Below, one piece after another: positions 11,251-20,701 of a stretch of DNA of 64,000 nt. Made by a program: the position numbers and the translations under genes. Source of the stretch: Zunongwangia profunda SM-A87 (GTDB lineage: Bacteria > Bacteroidota > Bacteroidia > Flavobacteriales > Flavobacteriaceae); assembly GCF_000023465.1 (NCBI RefSeq), contig NC_014041.1, positions 3,602,001 to 3,666,000 of the forward strand, given 5' to 3'. The first letter of the stretch is position 1, and each line of letters begins with the position of its first letter. The notes below the pieces were generated by a model. That model saw only the letters and a list, made by a program, of their open reading frames with translations. It was not told where the DNA came from and ran no database searches.

Positions 11251-11781
11251 AATAAATTGTTCTTCCAACTCGAAAGGAGATTTTTTTAAAGGTTTTCCGT
11301 TTTGGTGATGGCACCATCCAACGATAGGCTCAGACACCAATTTATTCAAATCCAGCTCATTGAAGTTCAGATTAACCTGATAGAAGACTACCTCAAGCCT
11401 ATTCTTCTTCTTAGGAGGTTGATCGACTAGAAATGCAAGCCCCGTATTATCTTTAAAAAATAAAGAAAAAATATCTCCTTCTTGAATGGTCATATGATTA
11501 GGAAAAAATCGCAGTAGTAATTGGCTTTGTCTCTGGATGGATTGCAATCCTAAGCCAAAATGTTTTTCTGAAAATTCATCATAAAACCAATAGGTTTGGT
11601 CAGAATATCCAACAGTTTTTTTAAATTCAATTTGATTATGGTCTTCTAAACATTCAATAAGAACCTGAGTATCATTATTAAAATGATAAATTAGATCGCT
11701 TCCAAGGAACTCCTTATCCTCTAAAACCGGACTATTTCCCCGTGTAAATCTTAATAAGTTTTGTAAAAAAGGAAAGTTCAT
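11212..11781 (-). CDS. Hypothetical protein, 189 residues
   Basis: A soluble protein rich in aromatic and charged residues ([20 protein letters not shown] at the start, [16 protein letters not shown] near residue 155). I do not recognise the family. No signal peptide or membrane segments. The 3' end overlaps the tail of the truncated LigD fragment by 39 bp, so the C-terminus may also have been changed by the rearrangement. Codon pattern looks coding throughout. Confidence 0.5.
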   Translation of the reverse strand: MNFPFLQNLLRFTRGNSPVLEDKEFLGSDLIYHFNNDTQVLIECLEDHNQIEFKKTVGYSDQTYWFYDEFSEKHFGLGLQSIQRQSQLLLRFFPNHMTIQEGDIFSLFFKDNTGLAFLVDQPPKKKNRLEVVFYQVNLNFNELDLNKLVSEPIVGWCHHQNGKPLKKSPFELEEQFILKHIFQCYQECI

Positions 11782-11923
11782 TTAAATTTTTATAGCTAAT
11801 TTAATAAACTATAATTTGATTCCCCATATAAGCCTTAAACTTATATTCTTAATTTTATGTTAATCGAATAAAATTCATTTTAACTTTTCAAGAAACATAT
11901 TAGATTAGTCGCAAATTATTTAA

Positions 11924-12019
11924 ATGTTTCGTAAATTAAACAGCACAGTTCTCATAGCGGTCTTACTCTTCCTTTTTGGGGCCGGGATTTTTTTCCTTTA
12001 TATAATTAGTAGGTTATGA
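11924..12019 (+). CDS. Possible 31-residue membrane microprotein
   Basis: A short frame begins MFRKLNSTVLIAVLLFLFGA and continues to a stop after a second hydrophobic stretch: a basic N-terminus and one transmembrane segment, as in many flavobacterial single-helix microproteins. The only support is this pattern and the otherwise empty surroundings. Confidence 0.3.
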   Translation: MFRKLNSTVLIAVLLFLFGAGIFFLYIISRL

Positions 12020-12558
12020 ATTTTATTCTTCTCTATAATTGGCTTACTTAAACACTAACGTTTTGATTACCAACAACTTCTTATAAAATAGTGATAATTA
12101 GTATGACTTTTTAAGCCGCATAAATATTTTAATTGTTCTAAAGAGTATAGTTATATAGTTACTGGAATTTAATAAAATCGAGGCTTTAAAAGAATAATAT
12201 GTACTACCGGTTCAAATTTCACACATTACAGACATTTACGTAAATTATAATTTAAAGTTCGTAGAACATTTTTTAAAAGGGTGATTTGAATTTACGTCTT
12301 AAAGGGAATATTAGGGTTACGATTTAAAATGAAATTTCAGTAGTGTTTGGTACATATAAAAGTTTTTAAACTATAATTTGAAATTACTCAGAACTTATAT
12401 ATCACGTTGAACGCATAATAGTTTTTTCCCAACATATACCAGCAATGAATATTTAATTTAAATATTTTTTAATAAATGTTTATTCATTCCTTTAGAAAAC
12501 ATTATAATATTTAAATATTTCTTTTTTTTAAATCTATTTATTTTTGAAATAACCAAAA
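12020..12558. other. Intergenic, very AT-rich, no gene seen
   Basis: About 540 bp with long A/T runs and no open frame worth reporting. It presumably contains the promoter of the 12559 gene and its downstream cassette. No clear operator or hairpin found. Confidence 0.4.
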
Positions 12559-13302
12559 ATGAAGATGATGATGAAAGCTAACCTAACCCAAGAAAAAAAG
12601 AAGTTAAATAAAAATCAGCTGAATTCACGCCAGGCTCTAAAGCGACTTGAGCGTAAATATACTTTTTCCGTTGTTGAAAAGGAAAAACTTCTAAAGATAA
12701 GCCATTGTGTAATTACCGGAATTGCCGAGAGTTCAGAAGGAGGTTTTACTGAAGATGGCGAATTCCATTCAGCCCACGACACCGAAGCATTGGGGAGTGT
12801 ACGCATTTCCTATTATTGTCCGAAGGATCGGAAACAAAAATTTTTAATCTTAAAAAAAGCTAAGAATTTATCTAATTCTAACTCTGATAAGGTAATCAGA
12901 TGGAGGGCAAAACGCATTTATAGAACTCTTATAGAAACCCACTTGCTCTATCGTAGAATAGCAGAGAACTGTAAAAAAATATATTTTAAGAGTATATTCA
13001 GCAAATTTGCTCACATACACTTCCAAACAGCAGAATTACTAAAAAATAATTACGACCTAGAAGAATACCGCCAATTTACTGAAAGTTCTCTACTCGAATT
13101 TAAAAAATTTCAACTTTTAGGTAAATCCGATTTTTTAAACCATTGTTTAAACAAAGAGCAAAAAATTTCAGCAAGTATAGAGACGTTAGTATTCCTAAAC
13201 GTTACACCTAATGAAAAAAAACTTTTTAGAGATCAGATCCGTAATAGAAATGAGTATATGATAGTGACTTTAAAAAAGCTAAAAGAAGATACGTTGATCT
13301 GA
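12559..13302 (+). CDS. Hypothetical basic protein, 247 residues
   Basis: A Lys-rich protein, mostly helical in appearance, with a short conserved-looking core near residues 50-80 (SSEGGFTEDGEFHSAHDTEA) and a YYCPKD segment. No membrane segment or signal peptide. I do not recognise the family. It precedes the DUF892 gene by 38 bp on the same strand and may be co-transcribed with it. The start could be any of three ATGs within the first five codons. Confidence 0.55.
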   Translation: MKMMMKANLTQEKKKLNKNQLNSRQALKRLERKYTFSVVEKEKLLKISHCVITGIAESSEGGFTEDGEFHSAHDTEALGSVRISYYCPKDRKQKFLILKKAKNLSNSNSDKVIRWRAKRIYRTLIETHLLYRRIAENCKKIYFKSIFSKFAHIHFQTAELLKNNYDLEEYRQFTESSLLEFKKFQLLGKSDFLNHCLNKEQKISASIETLVFLNVTPNEKKLFRDQIRNRNEYMIVTLKKLKEDTLI

Positions 13303-13340
13303 TAATGAAATAATTACAAATTCAATTAAATCTTAATATC

Positions 13341-13826
13341 ATGAAAAACTTAAAAGACCTGTTTGAACATCAACTGAAAGATCTTTATAGCGCAGAAACT
13401 CAACTTGTGTCCGCATTACCTAACATGGTCACACACGCCAAGTCAGCAAAACTTAAAAAAGCTTTTGAAGAACATCTAAAAGAAACCCAACATCACCAGG
13501 AACGCTTAAAAGATATATGCGAGGATATGGGAATTAAGCCTACCGGAGAAGTTTGTAATGCAATGAAAGGCTTGATTACAGAGGCAGAAAAATTTCTTGA
13601 AGAAGAAGTTGAAAATGATTCTGTTCGTGATGCCGGAATAATAGCAGATGCCCAAAGAATTGAGCATTACGAAATTTCGGGCTACGGTACTTTGGTTCGA
13701 TACGCAAAAGAACTGGGCTATACCAATATTGCTGAAAAATTAGACAAGACCCTTCAGGAAGAATATTCTGCCGATGAGAAATTGAACAGCCTGGCAACCA
13801 ACCAAATCAACAAAGAAGCGGAGTGA
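13341..13826 (+). CDS. DUF892 (YciE-type) ferritin-like protein
   Basis: A 161-residue four-helix protein: LKDLFEHQLKDLYSAETQLV, EEHLKETQHHQERL, CNAMKGL, RDAGIIADAQRIEHYEISGY and LQEEYSADEKLN. Glu/His residues on the helices (E in YSAE, ExxxH, QxIEHYE) match the diiron-type ferritin-like site of the family, linked to stress. A closely similar paralogue lies at 22597-23082. A hairpin with a T-tract follows immediately (13848-13878). Confidence 0.92.
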   Translation: MKNLKDLFEHQLKDLYSAETQLVSALPNMVTHAKSAKLKKAFEEHLKETQHHQERLKDICEDMGIKPTGEVCNAMKGLITEAEKFLEEEVENDSVRDAGIIADAQRIEHYEISGYGTLVRYAKELGYTNIAEKLDKTLQEEYSADEKLNSLATNQINKEAE

Positions 13827-13847
13827 CATATAACATAAAACAAAAGG

Positions 13848-13878
13848 CCATTCAGAAGTGTTTCTGGATGGTTTTTTT
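13848..13878 (+). terminator. Hairpin plus T-tract after DUF892 gene
   Basis: CCATTCAGA (13848-13856) pairs with TCTGGATGG (13863-13871) with one G-T wobble, followed by seven Ts. This is a good intrinsic terminator or attenuator, 22 bp after the stop and 19 bp before the P450 gene. A related hairpin with the same CCATTCAG core follows the paralogous gene at 22547-22575. Confidence 0.75.
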
Positions 13879-13896
13879 AATCATTAAACTATAAAA

Positions 13897-15129
13897 ATGG
13901 TAGAAGAAAGCAGTATAGGATTTTGGTTTAAGGGATACGACTATTTTCTGGACCAGTTTAATGCCACTAAAAATAATGTCTTAAAACGCAGACTTTTATT
14001 CAAAAAATATTATATCCTGCGTGGGGAAGAAGCAACTGCTTTATTCTATGACCAAGAAAGATTTTCCCGTCACAAGGCCACCCCAAAACGATTTAAAAAA
14101 ACACTTTTCGGCCTTAATGGTGTGCAGGGATTAGATGGGGAACAGCATAAAGCCCGAAAACAGTTATTTATGCACTGTATGAATGTAGATTCGCTAAATC
14201 AGTTAAACACCTATTTTGATGAGGCTTGGTTTGAAGCTGTCGAAGACTGGAAAGCAAAAAATACGATAAACTATTTTGATGAGATGGAGCGCATACTATT
14301 CAAATGCGCATGTAAATGGATAGGCCTTCCCTTTACAAAAAAAGATATAGTTAATCAGGTTCCCAGGATTTCCAGAATGATTAGTTCGGCCGGGAAAATA
14401 GGCATACAGCACTGGCGAGGAAGGAGCGCTAGAAAAGCAACAGAGAATTGGGTAAAGTCATTGATTAAAAACTATAGAAATAAGAAAAAAAATAGTGACA
14501 CTATATTCGATCATTTTATTGGTTACAAAAATCCAAAAGGAAAACATTTACCTGATCAAATAGTAGCGGTAGAGATACTAAACCTGTTAAGACCAATAGT
14601 AGCCGTTGCCAGATACATGACCTTCAACTTAAAGGCTTTAGAAGATTATCCCTCTTATAAAGAAAAACTTAGAGAGAATTACGAAGAATACGGGGAAAAT
14701 TTCATTCAGGAAGTTAGGCGTTTCTATCCTTTTTTTCCAGTTATTTCAGGCCGTATCCGTAAAAATTTTGAATTTAAAGGTCATAAATTTACGAAAGGGC
14801 AGCGTGTGTTATTGGATCTTTACGCTACCAACCACTACGCAAAATTATGGAAAGCCCCTGAGCGATTTTACCCGGAAAGATTTATGAATGCTCAAATTTC
14901 ACCATTTAATTTAATCCCTCAAGGAGGAGGGGATCATTACAAAAACCATCGATGCGCCGGTGAATGGATTACTATTAATTTAATGAAGCGCAATCTTTAC
15001 TTTTTAATTTATGATATTAATTACACGGTGAAAAGTAAAAATTTGAGAATTAAAAAAAATCAGTTTCCCCCATTACCGGCCAATGGGATTAAAATTTCGA
15101 AAATAACGAAATTAAGATTGATGGAATAA
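13897..15129 (+). CDS. CYP152-type cytochrome P450 (fatty-acid peroxygenase)
   Basis: A 410-residue P450. The heme-ligand region QGGGDHYKNHRCAGEWITI (Cys near residue 353) and the I-helix LLRPIVAVARYMTF (Arg-Pro in place of the usual acid-Thr pair) are diagnostic of CYP152 enzymes, which use H2O2 with fatty acids (BSbeta/SPalpha hydroxylases, OleT decarboxylases) and need no reductase partner. HxGVQGLDGEQHKARKQLF-type region is present. Alpha/beta regioselectivity or decarboxylation cannot be read from sequence. It sits inside the DUF892-DUF7218-YqaE cassette, which suggests a peroxide or membrane-stress role (inference). Confidence 0.92.
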   Translation: MVEESSIGFWFKGYDYFLDQFNATKNNVLKRRLLFKKYYILRGEEATALFYDQERFSRHKATPKRFKKTLFGLNGVQGLDGEQHKARKQLFMHCMNVDSLNQLNTYFDEAWFEAVEDWKAKNTINYFDEMERILFKCACKWIGLPFTKKDIVNQVPRISRMISSAGKIGIQHWRGRSARKATENWVKSLIKNYRNKKKNSDTIFDHFIGYKNPKGKHLPDQIVAVEILNLLRPIVAVARYMTFNLKALEDYPSYKEKLRENYEEYGENFIQEVRRFYPFFPVISGRIRKNFEFKGHKFTKGQRVLLDLYATNHYAKLWKAPERFYPERFMNAQISPFNLIPQGGGDHYKNHRCAGEWITINLMKRNLYFLIYDINYTVKSKNLRIKKNQFPPLPANGIKISKITKLRLME

Positions 15130-15149
15130 ATTATCTAAAAAAGTGTATT

Positions 15150-15386
15150 ATGATAAAGGAGAAAAATAAGATAATGGATGAAGAACAATATGCCATACTC
15201 CGAAAAAATGGAGTAAGTGATAAAGAGGCGTCTGAAATAGCTCAAAACAATGAGCATATCCAAAAAAATAACCTTACCACCTATACCGATGAACAACTTA
15301 TAGAAGAGGCTAAAAAATCAGGAATACCAGGAACCGATAATATGGATAGAAATGCCCTGATTACTGCATTGTTAAACAAAAAATAA
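15150..15386 (+). CDS. DUF7218-like / Rho-N-like small protein
   Basis: A 78-residue protein: an N-terminal DEEQYAILRKNGVSDKEASE helix pair (DUF7218-like) followed by a SAP/Rho-N-like motif, YTDEQLIEEAKKSGIPGTDN then RNALITALL. Paralogue at 22289-22525 shares the whole layout. Such Rho-N/SAP-like segments can bind nucleic acid, but function is unknown. The paralogue supports the start used here; an internal ATG at 15174 is an alternative. Confidence 0.75.
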   Translation: MIKEKNKIMDEEQYAILRKNGVSDKEASEIAQNNEHIQKNNLTTYTDEQLIEEAKKSGIPGTDNMDRNALITALLNKK

Positions 15387-15402
15387 TCTAAAAATAGTAT
15401 AA

Positions 15403-15597
15403 ATGAAATTGTTAACTGTAATTTTAAACGTTTTGTTACCTCCCCTTTCAGTATATTTAAAATATGGAGCGAATAAAAAGTTCCTAATAAATCTAATACT
15501 AACACTAATTGGTTGGGTACCAGGAATGATTCATGCTTTTATAATCACAGATAGGTATGTAAAAGAAATTAGGGACAGTGAAAACAATGTAAAGTAA
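15403..15597 (+). CDS. YqaE/Pmp3-family membrane protein
   Basis: A 64-residue protein with two transmembrane helices: MKLLTVILNVLLPPLSVYLK and LINLILTLIGWVPGMIHAF. The LPPLxVYL and GWVPGxIHA motifs are those of the Pmp3/YqaE family, small inner-membrane proteins linked to salt, cold or membrane-potential stress. It follows the DUF7218-like gene by 16 bp; the same pair overlaps by 4 bp in the second cassette (22113-22525). Confidence 0.9.
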   Translation: MKLLTVILNVLLPPLSVYLKYGANKKFLINLILTLIGWVPGMIHAFIITDRYVKEIRDSENNVK

Positions 15598-15803
15598 AAT
15601 TAAGCTTAATCTTTTCGGCTTTATAATGCATTTTCTTTTTAATTTTCAGTAAACTTTCGCTCTAATTGATTTTTTATCTACTCAGGAATATTCTATTAGG
15701 AGTTGAACTTTTGATTAGACATTAAAAGCTAATAACTAAATATTGAATAGACGTTCCCCTAAACTTCTATAGGCCTAGTAATTACTTTATAACCTACATC
15801 GCT

Positions 15804-16112
15804 TTAAAAACTGGGAGATAAAACCCCTAAATGTCTGCGACCATTTTGCTCTTGAACGGATACATTCAACACCCACTTTTCAGGAATTGTAAATTTTGAA
15901 AGCATGAGCACAAATCTTTTGGTTTCCCCTGGTCTTAAAATATCCGGTATATTCATTTGACGAACAAGGTTTAAATTCTGACGTTGCATGGAGTGCCGCT
16001 TTCCTTGCTTTTTCGTCTGCAAGGACGCATGTAAGTTTCCCGGTATAAAGCTCACTTTCGAATAATTGGAAAGTTCCATTAACAGATAGGCCTGTTCTTT
16101 ATAAAACTGCAC
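15804..16112 (-). CDS. TraN-like C-terminal fragment (tentative)
   Basis: A 102-residue frame with AYLLMELSNYSKVSF, then LRPGETKRFVLMLSKFTIPE and VSVQEQNGRRHLGV. The order NxS, a Pro-rich linker and a terminal E-x-NG-R-x-L strand resembles the C-terminal half of Bacteroidetes conjugative-transposon TraN (DUF4138). If so it is a fragment, since the N-terminal part is missing. Only moderate support; it may be an unrelated hypothetical protein. Confidence 0.35.
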   Translation of the reverse strand: MQFYKEQAYLLMELSNYSKVSFIPGNLHASLQTKKQGKRHSMQRQNLNLVRQMNIPDILRPGETKRFVLMLSKFTIPEKWVLNVSVQEQNGRRHLGVLSPSF

Positions 16113-16269
16113 TCGAATAAGGTTGGTTTAATTTTTTGTTCTCTTTTTTTTTGATCACCGGGAAATTTCTTTTTAAAAGATAGTTGGCAAAAGCTTCAGC
16201 CTAGGATGACCTATCTAACTCTTGGCGGTACCTTCTACATTCATCCAAGTATTTTCTTCGTCTTTGAGA

Positions 16270-16596
16270 TTAAAAAACGCTACCTGCTTTATAAATGAGT
16301 AATGGAGGGCGGGGAGTTCTTTTTAGCACAAAAGTGTATACCTGATCATGAATTTCTCGAAATGTCCGACTATATTGATAAGGGTTATAACAAAAAATCA
16401 ACTTGTTTCTGACCTTTGCCAAATCAATGATCTCTTTTGCTATTTTGTGGTCTCTTAAAACAGGACTAAACTGAAAAATAGGTAAGTTGAGTTTCAAAGT
16501 TTTTTTAGTATACGCAACTAGTTCGACTTCTGTAGGAAAATAGCCGGTAATTATACCGTCTAAATCTTCCTTCCATAGTTTTTTATTCGTTGGCAA
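16270..16596 (-). CDS. Hypothetical protein, 108 residues
   Basis: A soluble protein with LDGIITGYFPTEVELVAYTK, IFQFSPVLRDHKIAKEIIDL and FCYNPYQYSRTFREIHDQV. No family recognised. It is in the same orientation as the possible TraN fragment and could be another piece of a lost conjugative element, but nothing in the sequence proves this. Confidence 0.35.
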   Translation of the reverse strand: MPTNKKLWKEDLDGIITGYFPTEVELVAYTKKTLKLNLPIFQFSPVLRDHKIAKEIIDLAKVRNKLIFCYNPYQYSRTFREIHDQVYTFVLKRTPRPPLLIYKAGSVF

Positions 16597-16895
16597 CGAC
16601 TTGGTAAAACTGAAGTATTTCGATAATTCAGCATTCTAGTAGTTTTTTTATATGAACAAAAATAGCACTGATAGATTTTTCTATTGCCGTTTCAAGTCCA
16701 AAAAAAAGATTAACATTGATGGTATTGTAGGGATCTATAATACCTAGGCATAATTCAGTACGTTTTTGATTCAAAATACCTTAAAATTTAGAAATATTAT
16801 TTTTTAAAGGTAAAGGCTTAAATTATGTACAGTGCTCCCCCTCAACTATATGTCGATTTTATCAGAATAATAATCGATTTTATTAATTTACAACT

Positions 16896-17345
16896 TTAAA
16901 AAAACAAAAATTCAAAACATACAGCAATACTCAGCCCATAAACCAAATGCGCTAGTATTAAGTGAAAGAAAAAGCCTTTAAAATAAATATCGGGAATAGG
17001 AAAATTTTTGAATAGTAAACATGCCCAACCGGAAATACCTAATACTGATAAAATTATGCCATAAAGCACTCCATTAGGCAATGTGCTATCGAAATCATAG
17101 ATATCAATTCCTTTATAGTATAAGTAAGCAAAAGCTATGCCTATTAGATAATGAAAAATCCAGCCGATTATTTGTTGTTCGCCCAATCTTCTTAAAAATA
17201 AAAATTCGGAAGTAACCAACACATAGTTAAGAAGATTCGGTTCATTAAAACTATAATTTGTGATATAGGAATATATAAAACTGAAAATGGTCATCATGGT
17301 TGTTCCTATGATGCCAAATATTACTAAACATATTGTAATGATCAT
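16896..17345 (-). CDS. Small four-helix membrane protein (paralogue)
   Basis: A 149-residue protein with four hydrophobic stretches; it shares TTMMTIFSF, FHYLIGI, YGIILSVLGISGWACLL and LAHLVYG with the protein at 956-1399. Function unknown. About 300 bp upstream of its neighbour at 16596 and 200 bp from the next gene at 17547, no clear operon partner. Third, dead copy at 10521-10860. Confidence 0.7.
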   Translation of the reverse strand: MIITICLVIFGIIGTTMMTIFSFIYSYITNYSFNEPNLLNYVLVTSEFLFLRRLGEQQIIGWIFHYLIGIAFAYLYYKGIDIYDFDSTLPNGVLYGIILSVLGISGWACLLFKNFPIPDIYFKGFFFHLILAHLVYGLSIAVCFEFLFF

Positions 17346-17546
17346 ATGAACTTATTTTTTTCAGTATATACTTTCCAGATACTTTTTCAAACAAAAAACC
17401 ACCTCCCATATTATATATTATGAACTCAAAATAATTAGGAGGTGATTACCATTCCGATATCGAATAACGGAATCCCAACATAAAAGACCGATGTAGATAG
17501 ACATCTTAACGCTTAAGCTTATTCCCCACAGTTAATTTACAGAGCG

Positions 17547-17984
17547 CTAAAAATCCGAGAGTACAGATTTCAACTCGAACTGATGTCTAAGAAGTATATT
17601 TCTAAAAGAAAGTTCTGAAACTTTACGTAACATATTTTTAATGAAACTGAGATTTAAATTTTCTAATTCTATGACATTAATTTCTAAATTATATTCCATT
17701 CTTCTTATACCGGTTAAATTTTGCATAATTTCCTTTTTAAGTCTGATGAAATACTGTTCAATGTTCCACAAATGAATTAAACTGTAATATTCCTGAAACA
17801 TTTCGAAAATCAGTAATATAAATTTACTTTTAGACTCGAGAAGTCGAAATAAAAGCTGTCTATTATTAGGCTTTATACTCTTTCTATAGAGAAATAAGTA
17901 GGTATTATATTGAATAGACATTTTTTTTATACCCTTTAATAAAAGAAGAAAAATATTCTTTTTAATGGTCGAATTTTGATACAT
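17547..17984 (-). CDS. Hypothetical protein, about 125-145 residues
   Basis: A helical, Leu/Ile/Lys-rich soluble protein. No family recognised. The first ATG (17984) precedes a hydrophobic-basic stretch; a second ATG about 20 codons in (MSIQYNTYLFLYRK) may be the true start. Weak coding support beyond the open frame. Confidence 0.35.
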   Translation of the reverse strand: MYQNSTIKKNIFLLLLKGIKKMSIQYNTYLFLYRKSIKPNNRQLLFRLLESKSKFILLIFEMFQEYYSLIHLWNIEQYFIRLKKEIMQNLTGIRRMEYNLEINVIELENLNLSFIKNMLRKVSELSFRNILLRHQFELKSVLSDF

Positions 17985-18290
17985 ACTTTTTGATAATAGA
18001 TTATATGAACAAATACAAATTTAAATGGAGTAAACGACTATATTTCAGCTGAAACCACTTTTAGCCTACAATTAACAATTCTTAATTTTTATTAACGGTT
18101 CTGAAATTGTTCGGATAAAAGGCGATTTTCATCGGTGAGTTTGTTAAGAGTAATAGAAACCCAGTCTTACATAAAAAACAAAAAATTGAGCTCTCCGATT
18201 CTCAAATTTATCATCTAAACATTGGACTAATTAATTTTAACATTTAATTAAGACCCGTGGAACACACAGAATAAACTTATAGCCATTTCA
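17985..18290. other. Intergenic, nothing recognised
   Basis: About 305 bp, AT-rich, between the 17547 gene and the AraC pseudogene. No repeats, hairpins or remnants identified. Confidence 0.3.
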
Positions 18291-19278
18291 CTAAGGTTTA
18301 CGATTGATCTTACGAAATTTTATCGGAGACATTTCGTATTTTTCTTTAAAAATTCTGGAAAAAAAATAACTAGAAATTTCACTGATACTCAAATTGGTAT
18401 TAAGTAACAGGGTTTTCTTTAACCTTGTTTCCCTTAAATAAGTATGTACACTTGTATGAAATAATAATTGAAAACCATATTGAAGCTTATTCTTATTCAA
18501 TCCTGCATATCGGCTTAATTCCTCTAAACTCGGGTTCCTCGATATATGATCTTCAATATAATTAGCTGCCTTTTTTATAGCTCTAACTTCATAATGAGTT
18601 AATATTCGTTGCTGCTTATCTGTCTTGAGTTCATCTTCATACTTCTCCAACTCATAGGCAAGCATTTTCATTGTCAATGCTTCTAGAAAAATCCTCCGGA
18701 TAAAATTACTTACTTTAAATTCCTCATTCTCCCGGAATAAATCAGCAATCTTAAGAGAATAAAAGCCTTTATGGTAAAATTCCTTTTTTGCCTTTACATC
18801 TAAAAAGGCATCTCTCAATTTAAATTCCACCCCCTTTAGTCACAATCCACCTTATCGAAAATTTTTTCGATCTATTTCTATACTTATCAATGAAAGCTGT
18901 TCTGCTTCGGAAAATTGTAATATATGGCCTTTATTTTGCACATTCGTCACGATAGCATGTTGATATTGTTCTATGCTGTGCCCTTCTTCCTCACCTTCAA
19001 AACGATTTACCATATTTCCATTCAACATATACAGAAATTTGAGTGGATGTATTTTATCAACAACAAATTGTATTTCTGTAGCCGCATGGAATACACAGTT
19101 ATAATGAATAAACCCAAATCCATTATTGAAATTAAACCCTGAAAATTGCCTTTCCCCAAATGATTTGGAATATCTAGACAGAATGTTTACAATTTTCCGA
19201 AACCGGCTGTGAAAGGGCCTTCCCTATATCTTTTATTACTTCATCTATGGGAATGGAATTAACTTCAATGACATTCAT
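18291..19278 (-). pseudogene. Broken AraC-family regulator (second of a tandem pair)
   Basis: The C-terminal 179 codons are open and contain two AraC helix-turn-helices (LEELSRYAGLNKNKLQYGFQ; LSISEISSYFFSRIFKEKY followed by MSPIKFRK). The N-terminal sensor-like part is readable only in other frames: a start MNVIEVNSIPIDEVIKDIG at 19278, stops after KHSV, then FGERQFSGFNF to EIDRKNFR, then a stop near 18857. At least two frameshifts or stops separate the domains. Its start overlaps the end of the upstream AraC gene by 14 bp, so the pair was once coupled. Confidence 0.75.
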
Positions 19279-20094
19279 ATTGGTGTTGTTTTCCCTTTAA
19301 TTTCTGGTCTCTTCTTTTTCTATATTCTGATGGTGTTATTTGATAAAACTCTTTAAACAATCTACGAAAATAACTTGGACTTGCAATCCCTATCGCATGT
19401 GTAATCTGCGATAAATTCATTATACTTTCTTCAAGCAATTCCTTCGCTTTTTTCATTTTTACAGCTCTTATATACCCATTGACGCTTTGACCATATAATT
19501 CTTTAAATTCTAATTGCAACTTATTACAGTTTAAACCCACATGCCTACTTATTCACTCTATTCTGTTCATTTAAGCTATGTACCTATAATCAGTTCAGCA
19601 GCTTTTTTAATTTGTTTTACATCGCTTGGATGCGTCAGCTTTAGGTGATTATTACAATCTTTATTGTATTGCCGAAGATGAAGGAAGATTAATTCATGAA
19701 TATTTATTTCCAATTTTAAATAATCCAAAAAATTAAATACACTTAAATAATTAATTTCCTTAAACACATCAGCTATCCTTAAATTAAAATTTCCAGAATG
19801 GAAAACTTGATGCGAAGGATGCTCCTTAAAAAGAAATTTTAAATTATTGTCTAAAGTGTTTGAAGTAGCAATTCTATTTTCTAAAAATTGCCTTTTTGTA
19901 ATATTGATAATGTATAAATTATAGGGAATACTGCTTTTTAAAGAAATTCTTGAAATTAGACGGGAAGAAGTCAGGGTAACAGCATGTTGAAATCGCTCGA
20001 AAATCACCCATTCGGTATCCTTTGAAAATCGATATAGAAACGGATGTCCTAAATTATAAATTAATTGTAAAGAATCTTGTTGTGTAAACTCCAA
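19265..20094 (-). pseudogene. Broken AraC-family regulator (first of a tandem pair)
   Basis: The N-terminal domain (19576-20094, MEFTQQDSLQLIYNLGHPF onward) stops at IKKAAELIIGT*. The DNA-binding part continues in another frame as IE*ISRHVGLNCNKLQLEF and then the open frame 19265-19540 with LSQITHAIGIASPSYFRRLF and YQITPSEYRKRR. So one frameshift and one TGA (in place of the usual Glu in EEISRHVGL) disrupt the helix-turn-helix region. Domain layout matches the neighbouring paralogue. Confidence 0.75.
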
Positions 20095-20434
20095 TTCTAA
20101 GTTTATGCTACGAGATAATTCACCCCGAAAAAATGCAAAAGAAATATCGCTATCTAATGCTATACCTATAATTTTCCCCTCCCATTTTCTTGAGCGAGAT
20201 TGGTTTTAAAAAAACGTCCATTTTTTCTTACATTTTTTTATTCCTGAATGAAAACTTTTAAGAATGTGTCTAGTCGGAAATGGTCGAATCCTTATTGCCT
20301 TCAAATCATTTTTAAATTTTGAAGACCGAAAATATAGCTTTACTTATCACTGACCTCCTCCCATTAAATCGGACTAATAAAAACTAGAGTATTTCTGGCA
20401 AATAAATGTTTAACTTTAAATAAATTATTTGCTT

Positions 20435-20701
20435 ATGAAACGATCAAAATATACCGAGTCGCAGATTGTATTTGCGATAAAACAGGTTGAGACTGGAACA
20501 CGTCTTTCTGAGGTCTGTCGCAAGATGGGAATCAGCGAGGCTACCTTTTACAATTGGAAGAAAAAATACGGTGGTCTGGGTGTCTCTGAACTGAGAAGGC
20601 TCAAAAACTTGGAGGAGGAGAATGCGCAGCTTAAAAAGCTTGTAGCTGATTTAAGTCTTGACAAGCAGATTCTTCAGGACGTACTTAAAAAAAAGTTCTA
20701 A
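20435..20701 (+). CDS. IS3 (IS407-like) transposase OrfA
   Basis: An 88-residue helix-turn-helix protein, MKRSKYTESQIVFAIKQVET through ISEATFYNWKKKYGG to a leucine-zipper-like coiled coil (LKNLEEENAQLKKLVADLSL). Standard IS407-group OrfA. It ends at a run of eight As followed by G (near 20688-20695) where -1 slippage would enter the OrfB frame (KVLRPSRKREMVSN), as expected for programmed frameshifting. Confidence 0.9.
   Translation: MKRSKYTESQIVFAIKQVETGTRLSEVCRKMGISEATFYNWKKKYGGLGVSELRRLKNLEEENAQLKKLVADLSLDKQILQDVLKKKF

Noticed and set aside
17400..17450. CACCTCC ... GGAGGTG inverted repeat as terminator
   Set aside because: The arms are only 7 bp with a loop of about 35 bp and no T-tract, so a terminator or operator cannot be supported.
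18924..19142. 72-residue plus-strand frame
   Set aside because: Antisense to the N-terminal domain of the broken AraC gene, which has clear homology to its class on the minus strand.
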